Positions 12,009 through 24,473 of a stretch of 64,000 bases of DNA are shown here, piece by piece (within the stretch, counting starts at the first letter, position 1; the number at the start of each line of letters is the position of its first letter). Made by a program: the position numbers and the translations under genes. Under the pieces are notes generated by a model that saw nothing but the letters and a program-made list of their open reading frames with translations, made no database searches and was not told where the DNA came from. Source of the DNA: Apoda limacodes (Eukaryota; Arthropoda; Insecta; Lepidoptera; Limacodidae); the NCBI GenBank assembly GCA_946406115.1, contig OX291546.1:9665019-9729018 (forward strand), in the 5' to 3' direction.

Positions 12009-13250
12009 AGGGAAGGGAAGGTAAAACGGACCACTTAAGGAAAAACCGATATAGAAAAAAAATAACAGCTTTATTCTCACTTTTTGAACGTTACATAATC
12101 AATCAGATCTCAGATTTAGAAGATATTGGTTGGATGATTTCCAAAATCCTCGTTTTGGTCCGTTTTGCCCACATGTTAAGGTAAAATGAACCACACATAG
12201 AGGCAAAATAGACCTATTGCTAAATATGAAATAAAAGAAATAGTTTGTGTACTTATTCAAAAGCACAACCTTTCACAAATGAACCTGACATCTTCAACAA
12301 CGGCACAGCTGCAGTGTGCCCATAAAAAACGTGATTGACATTAAACCCAGCTTTCTGTGGACTCAGGAAACAGATAAGAACAATAAAAATATTGGACTTC
12401 TTCTTCATCTTCACTAGAAAATTTGCTTTTCTTCGTGATATTTTTTTTGTAGATTTCCCTTTTCCTTTACCTTGTCCTTTTTGTACTTTTTTTGGTTTTT
12501 CCTCCGTTTTTCAGAGAATAGGTTCTGTTTTGCCTTCTTTGCTCTTTCTTTTAGCTCCTGGGTCTTTTTTTGCTTTTAATTCCTTTTGATAAGGTTTAAG
12601 TCTTTGGTAGTTTCATATTTGGTCAGTCTTCGCAACAAAGTAGTCTTGGGAACCTTATAAGTGGTGGCGGCCTTGTTAACTCTCATTTTGCGAGTTGCCA
12701 CCTTTTTCTATGACATTTTTCATGTCCTCCTTACGCCAAGATTGGCGATCCGACTCTCTCTTATAATTATTAACCATCTGGAATAAATAAAAATTTATAA
12801 TTATCAAATTTCGAATCTAAAATCTCAAACAAATACATTTGAAGGCAAAACGGACCTCTTAGTCCATTGTGCCCGTTCCATTTTGCCTTTTTGGTAGGTA
12901 CGTAAATAATTAATAATTTTGAGGTTAAGATTCCTGCGAAACTTACTTATTTTATCGTTGAAATAAAGTGAAATAGTAAAGACGTATAAAAAAACATAGA
13001 AATCTATATCAGTAACGTAATAAAAGTGAAGGCTGATCAAAATTTGCTGTTTTTACATCAAAATACACTAAAATTTACTTACCTTGATACAATCGCTAGC
13101 CGCCGTATGAGCGCTCCAAGGACACTGACCGAAAATGAGTAAGTCGCGACTTTTAAGGTGTTGCATATCGGTAATAGATAGCGTTAAAAGTTTCAAAGTT
13201 ATAAGCGCGGTCCGTTTTACCCACAGGGTCCGTTTTACCTTCCTTTCCCT
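12009..13250 (-). mobile_element. Internally deleted pogo-like DNA transposon
   Basis: The ends are inverted copies: 'agggaagggaaggtaaaacggacc' at 12009 and 'ggtccgttttacctt...ttccct' closing at 13250, giving 1,242 bp. 'TAA' flanks both GGG ends, though pogo elements normally duplicate TA, so the exact boundary is uncertain. Inside, on the minus strand, is the N-terminal helix-turn-helix of a pogo/CENP-B-type transposase (12777 to about 12600), followed by a lysine-rich frame (12589 to 12335). No DDE catalytic core is present. The 'acggacc' motif also recurs internally near 12850 and 12890. Confidence 0.75.
12335..12777 (-). pseudogene. pogo-like transposase N-terminus, frameshifted
   Basis: ATG at 12777-12775 opens MVNNYKRESDRQSWRKEDMK, the start typical of Psq/pogo helix-turn-helix proteins. 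A single frameshift near 12690 is needed to continue into VNKAATTYKVPKTTLLRR, the recognition-helix half of the same domain. After that comes a lysine-rich tail with stops. The family normally continues into a DDE integrase-like domain of about 200 residues, which is absent. The gene cannot make transposase. The surviving DNA-binding half and the intact-looking ends suggest a derivative once mobilised in trans. Confidence 0.7.
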
Positions 13251-13883
13251 AATATTGGTACGATGTGATGTTGAATTGGAGGTTACGAGTTATTTCCTAG
13301 TCTATAATGCAAGTTACGAACCGAAGACCGGAAAATAAGTATTTGCAATATTTGTAAATGATCAAACTAGATTCGTGTCCGAAATTATGAATACGTAATG
13401 GAGCTGCAAACGCGTACGAGCGCACGTACGCATTTTTCATATCACAGTTTATTATCTAAAGAAAATACTATGCTATTCACTTACAAATCGAGTGGTATTT
13501 GTCGATATCGTTATAGGTCGTAGATACTTACTTATTGTTTTGATTACTCACGTGTTGTATTGTATGTATGATTGTAAGTATGTATCAGTAGCGATTCGCT
13601 GAATTCTTTATCAATACAAGTAGAATTTATGAGCGGAATTCTGATATCAGTTTGCGTCGCACACTGGTGCGCTGGGTACTGTTTTGTTATGAAGAATGTT
13701 ATGTTTTCTATAATGTAGCCGTGTAGTAATGTTGCAGAATATTTTATACACGTAGAAATTGCTTTGTGGAACTGGATAATAGGGTGTCTTGTCCTTTCTT
13801 AATGTCATTTCCCTGTTGAAAATGAAATTAAAAAAAATCATTTCCTTGTTTAAAAGAACAATGCGAGTCTGCCTTGCGTACCG

Positions 13884-13979
13884 AGGGTTCTTAAAAAAAA
13901 AAATATTTTATAACTTTGACGATTCAAAAGTGATTGTAAAATCCTTATTTGAATAAACCATTTTGACTTTGACTTTGAA
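13884..13979 (+). mobile_element. LINE 3' tail with TTGACTTTGAC end
   Basis: 'ttttataactttgacgattc', 'aaaagtgattgtaaaatcc' and 'aataaaccattttgactttg' are essentially identical to the last 90 bases of the 27642-28850 LINE. This is a very short, 5'-truncated copy of the same family. Confidence 0.75.
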
Positions 13980-15480
13980 AGAAACTTGTAGTTGTACATA
14001 AGTGATAGTTCGTCCATCACGAAAATAAAATTATTAATAAGACTTTTGGACGTTCTTTTCGAGTATTATTAAGGTTTATTCCCAAAATCTGATTAAAAGA
14101 CAAACTTAACTTAATTTGTTAAAAAACAAGTTCCCCCATATATCGATTCCTGCGGACAGACAGGTATATTTTTTGTGTAATTTAACTAAAATATTACAAT
14201 TTGCGGATATCTGAAAACTTCAAAGGTAGGTACTGAGTTAGTTCAAAGCAATATTGGTCATTAGTTGGTATATATAAAAAGTTTTAATATCGTAATTTTT
14301 TTTTAGATTTTTGAATCACGTGGTTTAAGAGTTAGAGCTCGAAGGGGTAAAAAAAATCATCTCTCAGCTTAACATTAACAATCAGTAATGTTTCCCAATT
14401 TCAATACGAATCTTGATGGCGCACGGTGAAGACACCTTCCTATAAACCATCAGAACCGATGCAAATATGGCGGACCGAGATGACGACGTCGACGACGGCA
14501 ATGCTGACGACGTGCTGCAAAGATGACTTATACGTCGAAGACACGAACGAAAATAAGGTTTCGGTTTTTGCCATTTGAGTACAAAACCCTAAAAACCACC
14601 GCAAAGTCAAAATAATATTGTGATAATATAAGCGATAGTATCGCTACACTGCTGTATGAACGTCATAATGATGTGTTACACTCGCTGCGCTGTGGATAGT
14701 TATATTTAGGAATGATGCAATACAATAGCACTTTGCTCCTGCACTCTGATATTTGATATATACGTTTCGCATGGAATCATTGAAGTATGTAAATTTTAAT
14801 ACCTACAAAAAATATTACAGACGAAGAAATTTTCTAAGGTAGGATTTTCGGCCATCTTAGAGCATTCGCAATCGTCTAAGTTATGGGAAAATCTTACTAA
14901 CCTACTAACATTATAAATGTGAATGTATGTCTGGATTAGGGTTGCCAGATGGTATCCAAAAGAAGGACACGTCCTCATTTTTCATTGTTTGTTCTCCCGT
15001 CCTCCCTTACCTACTTTATGTCCTCCTTTTGCTACACGTCTTTATTACTTGCTGATAATGCCCTGCCCCATTTTATCATCATTGCTTAAATCGCTATCAG
15101 ATGGTGATCCTCATTGCGATACATTATTGGCGATCCTGATGACTTTTATAAGTTGCATGAGCAGAGGACGATTAACTTTAAAACTACAGTCAAAAATACA
15201 GAATGTTTCTCGGAACTGCTCAAGATCTGTGAATTTTACTTTTGTATAAGCGTACATAACTCAAATGTTGAAAAAGTTATTTCGCTAAAGCGATCATTCT
15301 ATCGTATATTAGTTTGTTAATTTTAACAGTAAAAATTCTTCCGCCACGCAGAAAATTACATGGCCAGTCTAGACGTAAATACCCTGCCTATTGGAATATT
15401 CGGACAAAATTTCACTTAAATTGTTACAGCCGTTTAGGAGGAGTTAGGTAACAAACACACGTACAGAAGAATTATACGTA
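13980..15480. other. Intergenic, no gene seen
   Basis: AT-rich DNA. A small patch near 14461-14530 is rich in GAC/GACGAC triplets but has no sustained frame. The overlapping 60-108 codon frames around 14796-15320 show no family resemblance. Confidence 0.55.
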
Positions 15481-15484
15481 GAAA

Positions 15485-15656
15485 TAAAACCGACTCACAC
15501 TTGACCTTTTTATGTAGCCTATGTCCTTTCCCGGGGCTCAGACTATCTCCATGCCAAATTTTATCTTAATCTGTTTAGTAGTTTAAGCGTGAAAAGATAA
15601 CAGACAGAAAGATAGACAGACAGAGTTACTTTCGCATTTATAATATTATTATGGAT
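15485..15656 (+). repeat. gacagacaga-tailed lepidopteran module
   Basis: It has 'ccgactcacacttgac', 'gtagcctatgtcctttcccggggctcag', 'atctccatgccaaatttta', 'agtagtttaagcgtgaaaaga', a gacaga run and 'tttcgcatttataatattattatgga'. The same order occurs at 19405-19915 and 38131-38521. It is non-coding, probably a SINE or a non-autonomous Helitron; the class is not decided here. Confidence 0.6.
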
Positions 15657-16260
15657 TACTCTATTGAAAAAACTATTTTTAACTTCCTTGAGGAAGTTTT
15701 TATCGAAAAGATTTGGGTTTTCTTTACGTTTTAAGACCTGGAGAATCGTTTGCCATCATCTTAGAGTGATGTCTGTGTGTATTTATGTTAGCTTTTTTTT
15801 GCCCACCGACATCTCAAGAACCAAATTGCCAATCGATACGCCACGACTTACTCGTAGTCTGAAAAGAGTGTGAGCAAAATCGGTCCAGCAGCGATTTGTT
15901 TTTTTAAAAAGCAATAATAATAAATATATAAATATAAAAAAATATTCTCAAGAGAAGTTGCTCGTGTGGTACTTGTTATACTATTTTTTAATAATTTAAT
16001 GTGATAGTGTGATGTAGGTTTGACTTTTTTCCAAAAAAATACAAAAAATTTAACTACGAAGTTCGCAAGCCGACAATCTGAAATAATTTAGACGGATAGA
16101 ACTACTTACCTACTAATACTAATATATTTTATGAACTTTTTTAACTGGTTTTATAATAATAACATACAATTAAATGTTTCGGGCTTACCACGAGTAAGTA
16201 AGTAATAGTTTTTGAGTATGTAATTAAAAATAAGTGCTATCATGGAGTACAGGACCCTCT

Positions 16261-16315
16261 CGGTCAAAGTCAAAGTCAAATTTTCTTTAACTTGATTTAG
16301 GGGCGGGCCAGCTAT
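16261..16315 (-). repeat. Minus-strand LINE tail
   Basis: 'gtcaaagtcaaagtcaaatt' followed by 'ttctttaacttgatttagg' is the reverse complement of a LINE 3' end with TTGACT repeats. It is a fragment only. Confidence 0.5.
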
Positions 16316-17054
16316 GGTGAGGTATATTTGTAAAGGTAGATATGTAGATGAGAACAAACCGGTTGCGTTCGGGGCCGTCAAACACTAAGTCGCAAGTCGA
16401 GGCGCTTGAATCTAATATTATCTTAATGCCCAACGGATGACATCATATCTAGTTATAGAATGATCTTAATTAATTATTTAAAACAGTATTTTAAGTGAGT
16501 AGGTAGGTATCATCTCTTTTGTTGCTTTTATTTAAAATAATTTTATACCAACTAACTGGATACGTAGGTAAAACTTTATGGCAAATGGCTAACTGCCATA
16601 AAGTTTGGGTTTGAACCCAAATCGATTAAAATGGCATTGGAAAAGTGACGCTTAAGAGGGCGATATTGTCGAGAAAGCTAATTTCTGTAATACTAAAGAT
16701 GTGCATGTAAATATACTAAAAATAATTACACAATATACATTATATTCGTTATATACTTCTTAAGCAATTTATGCCATAATGACGCCTAAAAACCTAAATT
16801 TTCTTTCATTACAACAGGCTACTTGAAAATGTCTAATGTGAGTCGACTTTTTTTCTATAATAGTTAATATTTTCTCTATTAAAATTGAAATCCTACACCG
16901 ATAACCGATAACCGGTGAAACCGCGGGCAACAGCTAATAACATAAATATGGTCGCCGAGATTTCCAAATGTCAATATTTTAATGCTGATTTAATCAAGAA
17001 AATGGTTAGGTCAGCCACTATAAAGTTTGCATCGAGTCGGGCATTTTAGGTTAT

Positions 17055-17412
17055 TTATATATATGTAGCTAACTGACTGGCTCAAACGCGTGGGTCTAAA
17101 CTTTTGTAATTTCGCACAGAGGTTCTTGCTACAACATAGGTAAGCACTAACTGAGAAACGATTTTGTAAAATTCATCCCCTAAAGGTATATAAGAGGGAG
17201 TTGGAAGTTTGAATCAAATTCTGTCGTTTTTGAAGCTAAATGAAGAAAATTGGCATTTGGCCTTTAGCTTGAAAAATATTGACGTGGTTTACCGCTTTTG
17301 GAAAACATCTCCTAAATGATGAAATAGGGGATCAAATTACTATAAGAATTCCAATATGTATATTTATGGGTAAAGTAAAATTTTTTTTTTCAAAAGTCGA
17401 GGGAATGAGCTA
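17055..17412 (+). repeat. Diverged family A repeat
   Basis: 'gtagctaactgactggctca', 'attcatcccctaaaggtata' and a terminal 'gtcgagggaatgagctagtt' follow the plan of the 2655 copy. Confidence 0.5.
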
Positions 17413-19027
17413 GTTAAATAGTATGTATACAGGTATTTAAGACCACCTAGTGCTCACGACGTGTGTATCGTGTCGTAACTTGCTTCAGCCACCTCAGCTC
17501 AAATAGATACACACTAACTGGGTATAATACCTTATCTAAAATAAAGGTCTTGTTATGATAAATTAATGCACATATTATAATGATATCATTACAGGTACTA
17601 CGAGCTACGACACAGTAAGCCAGTTCGAATCCTTGTAAATTTTTTGTACTTTGGCGTTGTCTGTCAATTTAGGTATTTACCAGAATTTTACCTACCTATC
17701 TAATTTTATTATTTTATGATGCTGGTTTATAGTACACATATACTTGAAAAAATAAACCTACGTCAAAGTCACCAAATCTCTTTTTGTTACACTTATTCAT
17801 AAAGTCAACGGATTACCTGCTTTCCGGAAGTTGGCACAAAAGTGGGCCAATTAGCATTGTCAGTTCAGTGGGTACATATATACTTACTTACGCAATTATT
17901 ACTGTATTTAATTGTTTGAAATATAATCAGAGCGAACCATTTTATCACTATTTTATCTAGTGACAACCATTTATATCGTATATACTTTGGCTGCAGGCTG
18001 CAGACAACAGCACAGATAAACTTCTGCGCTCTGGTTGCAACGCGTGCCTGTATTTGTCACAACCGCACAAGTACGTAACGGACGCTATAACGATGCTGAA
18101 AACGGTGCAGTTAAAGGCTGCGTTATCAGTGTGTTGAAATAGTACATTATGATACTAGGCCATAGCTAGGCTGCTCATTACAGACGAGGTTGCAGCCCTA
18201 GTTGAAGGTGAGGGCGTAATTAAGCCGAGTATTCAGCAGAGCTTACGAGTGTCATACGACTATTTACAACACACTTAAAGTACAGTGAGTGTTAAGATGT
18301 AGGCATTTATAAAAAAATCGTCATTGGCGCTGTAAAGTATAATTTTAAATTTTTGTTATCAAGGGGACATGCGGTCACAAGTCCAGGCACCCCCAACCCG
18401 ACCCGCCAGTCAGTCTGTTGCAGAAAGTTGTGTTTTTATTGTAGTTGGTGTAATTTCAAACAATAAACCGGCATCAATTTTTTGTATGGGATTTCAAAAA
18501 AAAAATTTCAGAAATCGTGTTTTCAATTGATACCCTCAAATGAAAGGGCTTAATGAGCCGGTTCTAAAAATATACCACACTATTAAGTAACCTTTGGGTT
18601 ACTTTTTTTCTTAAAATCCAAAAAGTATTTTCAAAACATACCAAGTTTGGGCCCCTCCAGGTAGAAGACGGCTCAGTGTTTTTCTCTAATATATACCTTA
18701 AATGACAGTTTATATCCTCATTTTTAACTCCCTGAAAGCAATTTGGAAAATATTAAAATTTAATATTTTTTTTTGAATTTTTAAAAACACTTAAATAACA
18801 CCAGTAAACAGAAGCAGCAGGGTACAGTACAGTTCCACATAGTCTCATAAAGATCTGAAGTTTAAGGAACCATCTCACATTGCAATTTTCAAAAATTCAA
18901 AAAATACTGATAACCCCCTAAGGGAAATATTTTGAGGAACTGCGGCTCAAAATTATTGTTTTGCCCTAAAGTACCTGTGTGCCAAACGGCTAAACTCTAC
19001 ATCGTTTTGCGGTTTTCGAGCGAAATT

Positions 19028-19135
19028 GTCGTTGTACACCTGCCACTAGGTGGACAGACGACCTGCGTGCGGCTCAGGACCGCAATATATCATGGGGGAG
19101 GCCTAGGTTCAGCAGTGAAGGTCTTCCAGCTGCAA
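19028..19135 (+). mobile_element. Short RTE-type LINE C-terminal scrap
   Basis: The frame reads TRWTDDL, then AAQDRNISWGRPRF, then FSSEGLP. This is the tail region of RTE-clade reverse transcriptases, also seen reversed at 54130-54535. It is only about 100 bp. Confidence 0.55.
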
Positions 19136-19404
19136 AAAAATTTTGACAGAGACGAAGCAAACCCTTTGTGTTGGTGTTTATGAAGACAAGAGACCAAGGG
19201 TTCACTTTGTCAATTTTGTGAGGGTTCTGCGCAGTCCATAGGACAAATAACAGAACTCAAAGTCTATATATGCGGTAAGTCCTTTGTTTACGGAACCATT
19301 TACTTGAGAGAAGGATTGAATCAAATTAAAAATAGATGAAGAAAGCCATTTCAGAGAAAAATAATCAAACTTTTTTTGTATAGGACTTAAAAACTTATCC
19401 ATTA

Positions 19405-19915
19405 CTAGCTTTTGCCCACGGTTCCACCCGCCCTAAATTCGGCTTGAGGTGTAGGATTTCAACGGCAACTCCTCAATTATAAAAAAAATGACTCACATTT
19501 GCCGTTTTCAAGTACCCTATGCCCTTCCCCGGCACTCAAACTATCTCCATGCTCAATTTGCCCACGGTTCCACCCGCCCTAAATTCGGTTTAAGTTGTAT
19601 GATTTCAACGGCAACTCCTCAATTATACAAAAAAATGACTCACACTTGCCGTTTTCAAGTATCCTATACCCTAACCCGGCACTCAAATTTGCCCACGGTT
19701 CCACCCGCCCTAAATTCGGTTTAAGATGTAGGATTTCAACGGCAACTCCTCAATTATAAAAAAATTACTCACACTTGACGTGTTCAAGCAACTTATGTCC
19801 TTCCCCGGGATTCAAACAATCTCCATGCCAAATTTAATCGTAATCGGTACAGCGGTTTAAGCATGAAGAGGTTACAGACAGACACAGTTACTGTCGCATT
19901 TATATTATAGCAGAC
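19405..19915 (+). repeat. gacagacaga module with three internal tandem units
   Basis: Units of about 130-147 bp start at about 19411, 19558 and 19688, each with 'ttgcccacggttccacccgccctaaattcgg'. They are followed by one copy of the tail 'aatcggtacagcggtttaag' and 'gacagacacagttactgtcgcat'. The same module has two units at 38131-38521 and a single one at 15485. Confidence 0.75.
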
Positions 19916-20131
19916 GTTGCCCTGCCCGAAAAATATTTTAAATATAACATTTTTTTTTTTTAATTTTGCGATTTCATAATCACTTCTTACGAATCCACGG
20001 TTGAGTCATATTTAAGGATATCTTACCGTTTACTATGGCCTCTATATCAAAATTATTTAATTCTTAATTTTCTTCCAAATCTTCTATTGTAGAAGTATTG
20101 GAGGAAAGCCTTTTTTTAAAATTGGATTTAA

Positions 20132-20516
20132 GAGGATATACTTCGCGGTTCATCGCAGCGGGGTTCATACAAACGAATTTCTCATTTGTTTTTGAAATTA
20201 TCTGATCAATCACTGTGAAGTTTCTTAGTCATAATCCCAAGCCGAATACCTAGGTCTGTGGTTTTTCCAAAATCTTGTAAAACGTTCTATTAACCAGAAA
20301 TCTTTTTTAAAACCATTTGTATGAGACACTAGAATCCTGTATAACTTTTGAACTATAAAATTTGATAGAAAACTGGCACACTGCATACCTAGATATTCAT
20401 TACTAGAACATGTCTTCAAAATTTCGTGGTGTTTGATCAACAAGAGTCAAAAATAAGTGCGAGATTCGTTTGTATGAAGCCCACTGCGAGGCCGCGGCGC
20501 CGCGAAGTGTATCCTC
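20132..20516. mobile_element. MITE with TTAA target sites, copy 1
   Basis: TTAA stands at 20128-20131 and again at 20517-20520. The ends are long inverted repeats: 'gaggatatacttcgcgg...ttcatacaaacgaattt' on the left and 'attcgtttgtatgaag...cgcgaagtgtatcctc' on the right. TTAA duplication is the hallmark of piggyBac-type transposition. The interior is non-coding and is shared with 42880-43193. Confidence 0.75.
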
Positions 20517-20520
20517 TTAA

Positions 20521-22380
20521 CGAATTCTATCTAGCTGGGCTAGACTTTTAAAAAACCGGTAAAGAGTGGTTTCGTGTTGTTTCGTAGCTGTTTCTTTACG
20601 TACCTACAATATTTGTCCGAGTCCGAAAATAATCCTAACTTGTTCGCCTTTATCTCGCGAAGTAGGTAGGTACCTACTTATTTGAGTTTAATTAGTCGTG
20701 AATTTGTGATAATTTAAAAAGTAATTTTAGTCTATGTGCTAGTATTCTGGAGTTACTTTGGGGTCCAATATTTCAAAATCATTAAAAAAAACTGCCAAGT
20801 AAACCTCACATTGATTTAAAATTTCTTTATAAATTAACGGTCTTAAAAAAATTCTTCACCACCTACCATGTACTATTGACAGGGAAGTAAGTGCTACTAA
20901 CTTATATTTATTTTCTTAAATAAAATGCGAAATTCTTAATGACGAAACCATATTTACGCTGCGGCGAAACTAAGAAGATTCCTTGTTTGACCACAGAAGG
21001 AACCCTAAAATAAGTTTTAATTTAAATTGCATTCGGACTATAGGCAGGTATATAAGGCCCAAAAAAAATCAACTGATAGACTTGCATCAGCAAGGCTGCG
21101 TACGAAATCTTCGTGGCACAACACCCTGGTGTAGCTACGCTAACCAGATAATGTCCAAACGATAACCGGTATAAGAACTGTCATTTTATAGAAGCAAACG
21201 TCAATTTGACAGTTGTGACTTCAGAACACTATGAACTGCTTGAGGTTAGTGTCGCGCACGACACTTGAGTTTTCGAACGGCTTTTTGTTGTCACTTAGGG
21301 TTGATTCCATTTTAATTTACTTACATTTCGAATAAAATCTACTCAACAGAGTAAGTAAGGATACTCCTTATATTGCTGCTGAGGTGTGACTTAAACTAAG
21401 TACTAACCAAGGTTAATTTATAATAGAAACACTTTTTCGTCCCCAAATTTCAAGTTCGCTTTCTCGTCCCTATTGGCCCGTAATTGCGCGGGCAGCTTAT
21501 CGCTCGACGCGCGTGGCTACGAGAGACGAGACGGCACGGCACCGGACGGACACCGGGGCGCGGCGCAATGCAGCAAGGTGCGGCTTCATTTTATCGTCCG
21601 GAATCAAGTTTCGTCGTTCGCTGGGTTCCGTGATTCAATGATAGAACGTCATAAACAAAACGTCCTCAACAAAAAAGATGTCGGTTAGTAAAATAATAAA
21701 AACCAAATAGAGAGAAGAATTAATAACAGATTAACGAAAACTATGTGAAAACTTGCAAATATAACAGAAAATTAACGTAAATGAGTATGTTATTTTTTTA
21801 ATTCATACAAAATGTAGAGAAGCAGTGTAGGTACTAATACAATTTTATGACACATTTAAAACCAAGACGTGTCGCTAGCCTATTACAATAAGGCATTACA
21901 TTATGCTTACAGGTGTGAGTTTTCTCGGTATTGATAAACGGTCCAATGACGCACTAGATTAGTTATGACGGAGCATTGCACCTAAATGAATATAAAATTA
22001 GTGTTAATAATACCAAACGGTACCGATACATTTGTTTTTCAATAACTACTTAAGATCTAATGATGGTGGCTACAAGGAACCAAACTGGTCCCTATTTGGG
22101 TGACACTTTACACGCACGTGTGCTGAGCTCTCAGCATTCATTGACTTTTAAGTGATTAGAAATGTATGCAAATATTAACTGTATTTCAATCGCATTAAAT
22201 TGATATTTGGTTGGGGGGCACTTTACGTGTTAAGTCATTATGGTTATAAAGATCGTCATGACTAAAGTATCTTATAGTTATGACTTTAGTTTGTCGGACC
22301 AAGTTAAAGAAAGCTTTAATACAAGGACGTAAAGGCTGTTGTACAAAGTGATTGCTACTTATATTTACGTCATATCGTTA
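20521..22380. other. Intergenic with a GC-rich block at 21475-21620
   Basis: The block near 21475-21620 ('gcgcgggcagcttatcgctcgacgcgcg...ccggggcgcggcgcaatgcag') is far richer in CpG than its surroundings. The 71-codon frame across it has no recognisable domain. It could be an upstream control block or non-coding exon of the brinker locus; that is a guess. The rest is AT-rich, apart from the small element at 21093-21286. Confidence 0.45.
21093..21286 (+). mobile_element. Small inverted-terminus element, copy 1
   Basis: It shares 'aaggctgcgt.cgaaat', 'caatttgacagttgtgacttcagaa.actatgaactg' and 'gagttt.cgaa' with 30254-30456, in the same orientation. The ends look like an imperfect inverted repeat (AAGGCTGCGTTCGAAA against AAAAGCCGTTCGAAAA). 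Confidence 0.6.
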
Positions 22381-22421
22381 TTGTAAGTGTATCGGTATGG
22401 ATGGCAACAGGCAGCAAGAAC

Positions 22422-22437
22422 GGCGTCGATGTGTCTG
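22422..22437 (+). promoter_or_regulatory. Candidate Mad/Medea/Schnurri silencer element
   Basis: GGCGTC, five bases (GATGT), GTCTG: an exact match to the Drosophila Dpp silencer consensus GRCGNC-N5-GTCTG. It lies 4.0 kb upstream of the brinker start codon, with a second exact match 40 bp further on. In flies this element repressing brk is bound by phosphorylated Mad plus Medea, and the fixed five-base gap is needed to bring in Schnurri. Function here is inferred. Confidence 0.65.
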
Positions 22438-22476
22438 TGGGTACTGATTAGCTCATTTATTATGGTACCAACGAAT

Positions 22477-22492
22477 GGCGGCCACTTGTCTG
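22477..22492 (+). promoter_or_regulatory. Candidate Mad/Medea/Schnurri silencer element
   Basis: GGCGGC, CACTT, GTCTG: a second exact match in the same orientation. Between the two sites is an AT-rich homeodomain-like stretch ('gattagctcatttattatgg'). The pair makes 22380-22610 the best candidate for a BMP-responsive brinker enhancer in the window. The 73-codon frame here is incidental. Confidence 0.65.
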
Positions 22493-22610
22493 TTTGCCCG
22501 AGCGAGATACTGACTCTACCACAAAGATATAATATTACCTGTGTGAAGTACCTAGTTGTGAAGGCTAGCTGGTCAATATATCTACGTAAATCATACTTAA
22601 GTAATTAAAA

Positions 22611-24470
22611 ACCGATCGGATAAGAAATAGATACGAAAAATGAATATCTATTAAAAAGGTTAAGCAATACAATAATTATATTGTAGTTATAAGTTTATAA
22701 CAACAAGATGTTATTTAATTAATATATCTAGACAAAACAATATTAGACTTTGATGTATTATTTATTTTTGTTCTTTATTTGATGCGTAGGTCAATAAATA
22801 CTTATTTAGATCATAGAGTCACTCAGAGCATGATTTGGCGACTGACAGTTTAAAACAATCGCATTCGTACAGCGTCAATTCGTACAACATCTTAAATTAT
22901 CTTTGCAATTAAAAAATATAATAATACCGTTTGATTTTGTAGCTTATAAATATGTTTTAAATGGTTTGCTTGCAGTAGGATTAAAATAATGACGTCGACA
23001 TGGTATGTCGTTGGTGCCAAGAAATGTTGTAGTACTCTGTCTTCTATAATTTTTTTCAATTTCACCTTTTATATTACAATAATTCTTCAAATATATGAAT
23101 ACATTACATAAAATACTTAAAAAAACCGGCCATGTGCGAGACTGGCTCGCGCACTGAGGGTCCGTACAAACTTGTTTGGTATTAATTTTAAAACAGACAC
23201 AGACAGACGGACAATAAAGTGATCCTATAAAGATATTTTTCTTATGAGCTACGAAACCCTAAAAATGGTGCTGATGTTGGTATCCGTGGCTAGTATGTAA
23301 GTACAAGTACTAATACCGATATGACAAGCAAGGTCATCAGAGTAGATCAAAGTAGTAGTGTACAATCCAGTAATTTAATCCACCATGACATCATGGTGTT
23401 CGTCGAATCGAAAGCCAAAGCAGGCAAAATTTTCCACCAACCACGCTGTAGTTTTTGCAAAGGTTTGCGAAGTAGCAACGCAGGTACTCGGTCGGTATGA
23501 CGCTTTGTTTTTGTCTGAAGATTAACACACCTGAGTAGAATTCTAGGAAAACTGTTTGTTTTATTTGTAAAGTTTGTATATTGTCAAAACCTATATACCT
23601 AGTGTTCTAAAAGTCAGTGGCTTTAAGTTTATTTTTGTCGCCATTTTCTCACCTTTTAAGTTACTTTATATAATTAGATCTGAAGCGGATCAATAATAAC
23701 TAGATTATTACTAAGTAGGTATAATTGATAATCAATATTGTTATATCATTTTTTTAAAACACTTGCACATAAAGCAGCCTTTCCTGCTCAGTTTTCAGCT
23801 TTTTAATAGCGTCCATTACACAAGTGCCTTTTGCTTTACAAATTTTTTCATTTAATTTTTAGCAAAAAGAAATTAGGCCTTTGAACAAGTTCTTATTTTT
23901 GGAAAAATAAATGCTAAGTTCTTTTATTAATAAAAGCATATAAAAACTATAGGATTCCATTAATAATAAGTATACACAACACAACAATATACTTTTTGCA
24001 ACATTTTGACACTAATGACACTCGGCTGAATTAGTACGCCTATATACCTATACCACAACCTCGTCTGTAATGAGCAGCCTAGCATACTTGTATCATGTTT
24101 CATGTACTATATAAAAGTAGATTTTTTATTCTAAAAGCGTAGGCGTATTAAATCGGCAAATTCGGCAGTTGTGAACTACTTATGACAATTAAATGAAATA
24201 AAATAGTAATAATTAAAAAAATAGGTTAATTCATTAAATTATATCTGATACAAATAATATTTTACATTATTTACCTATATACATATTTTGCGTCGTCTAG
24301 GCCTACAATTCATAGAGTTTGCTTTTCTACACATTCATACACTACCTAAGTGCTACAGGCCTACAAGTTATAACGAACACAAATAAAAGGACCATAATAA
24401 TCTTAGGAATAATTTTAAGATATGAGAAACGAAAGAAAAGAATTATGAACATTTTTAACCTTAGTTATAC
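22611..24470. other. Intergenic, no gene seen
   Basis: AT-rich DNA with a truncated family B repeat at 23125-23262 ('accggccatgtgcgagactgg' to 'ctacgaaaccctaaaaat'). Nothing else is recognised. Confidence 0.5.
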
Positions 24471-24473
24471 TAC

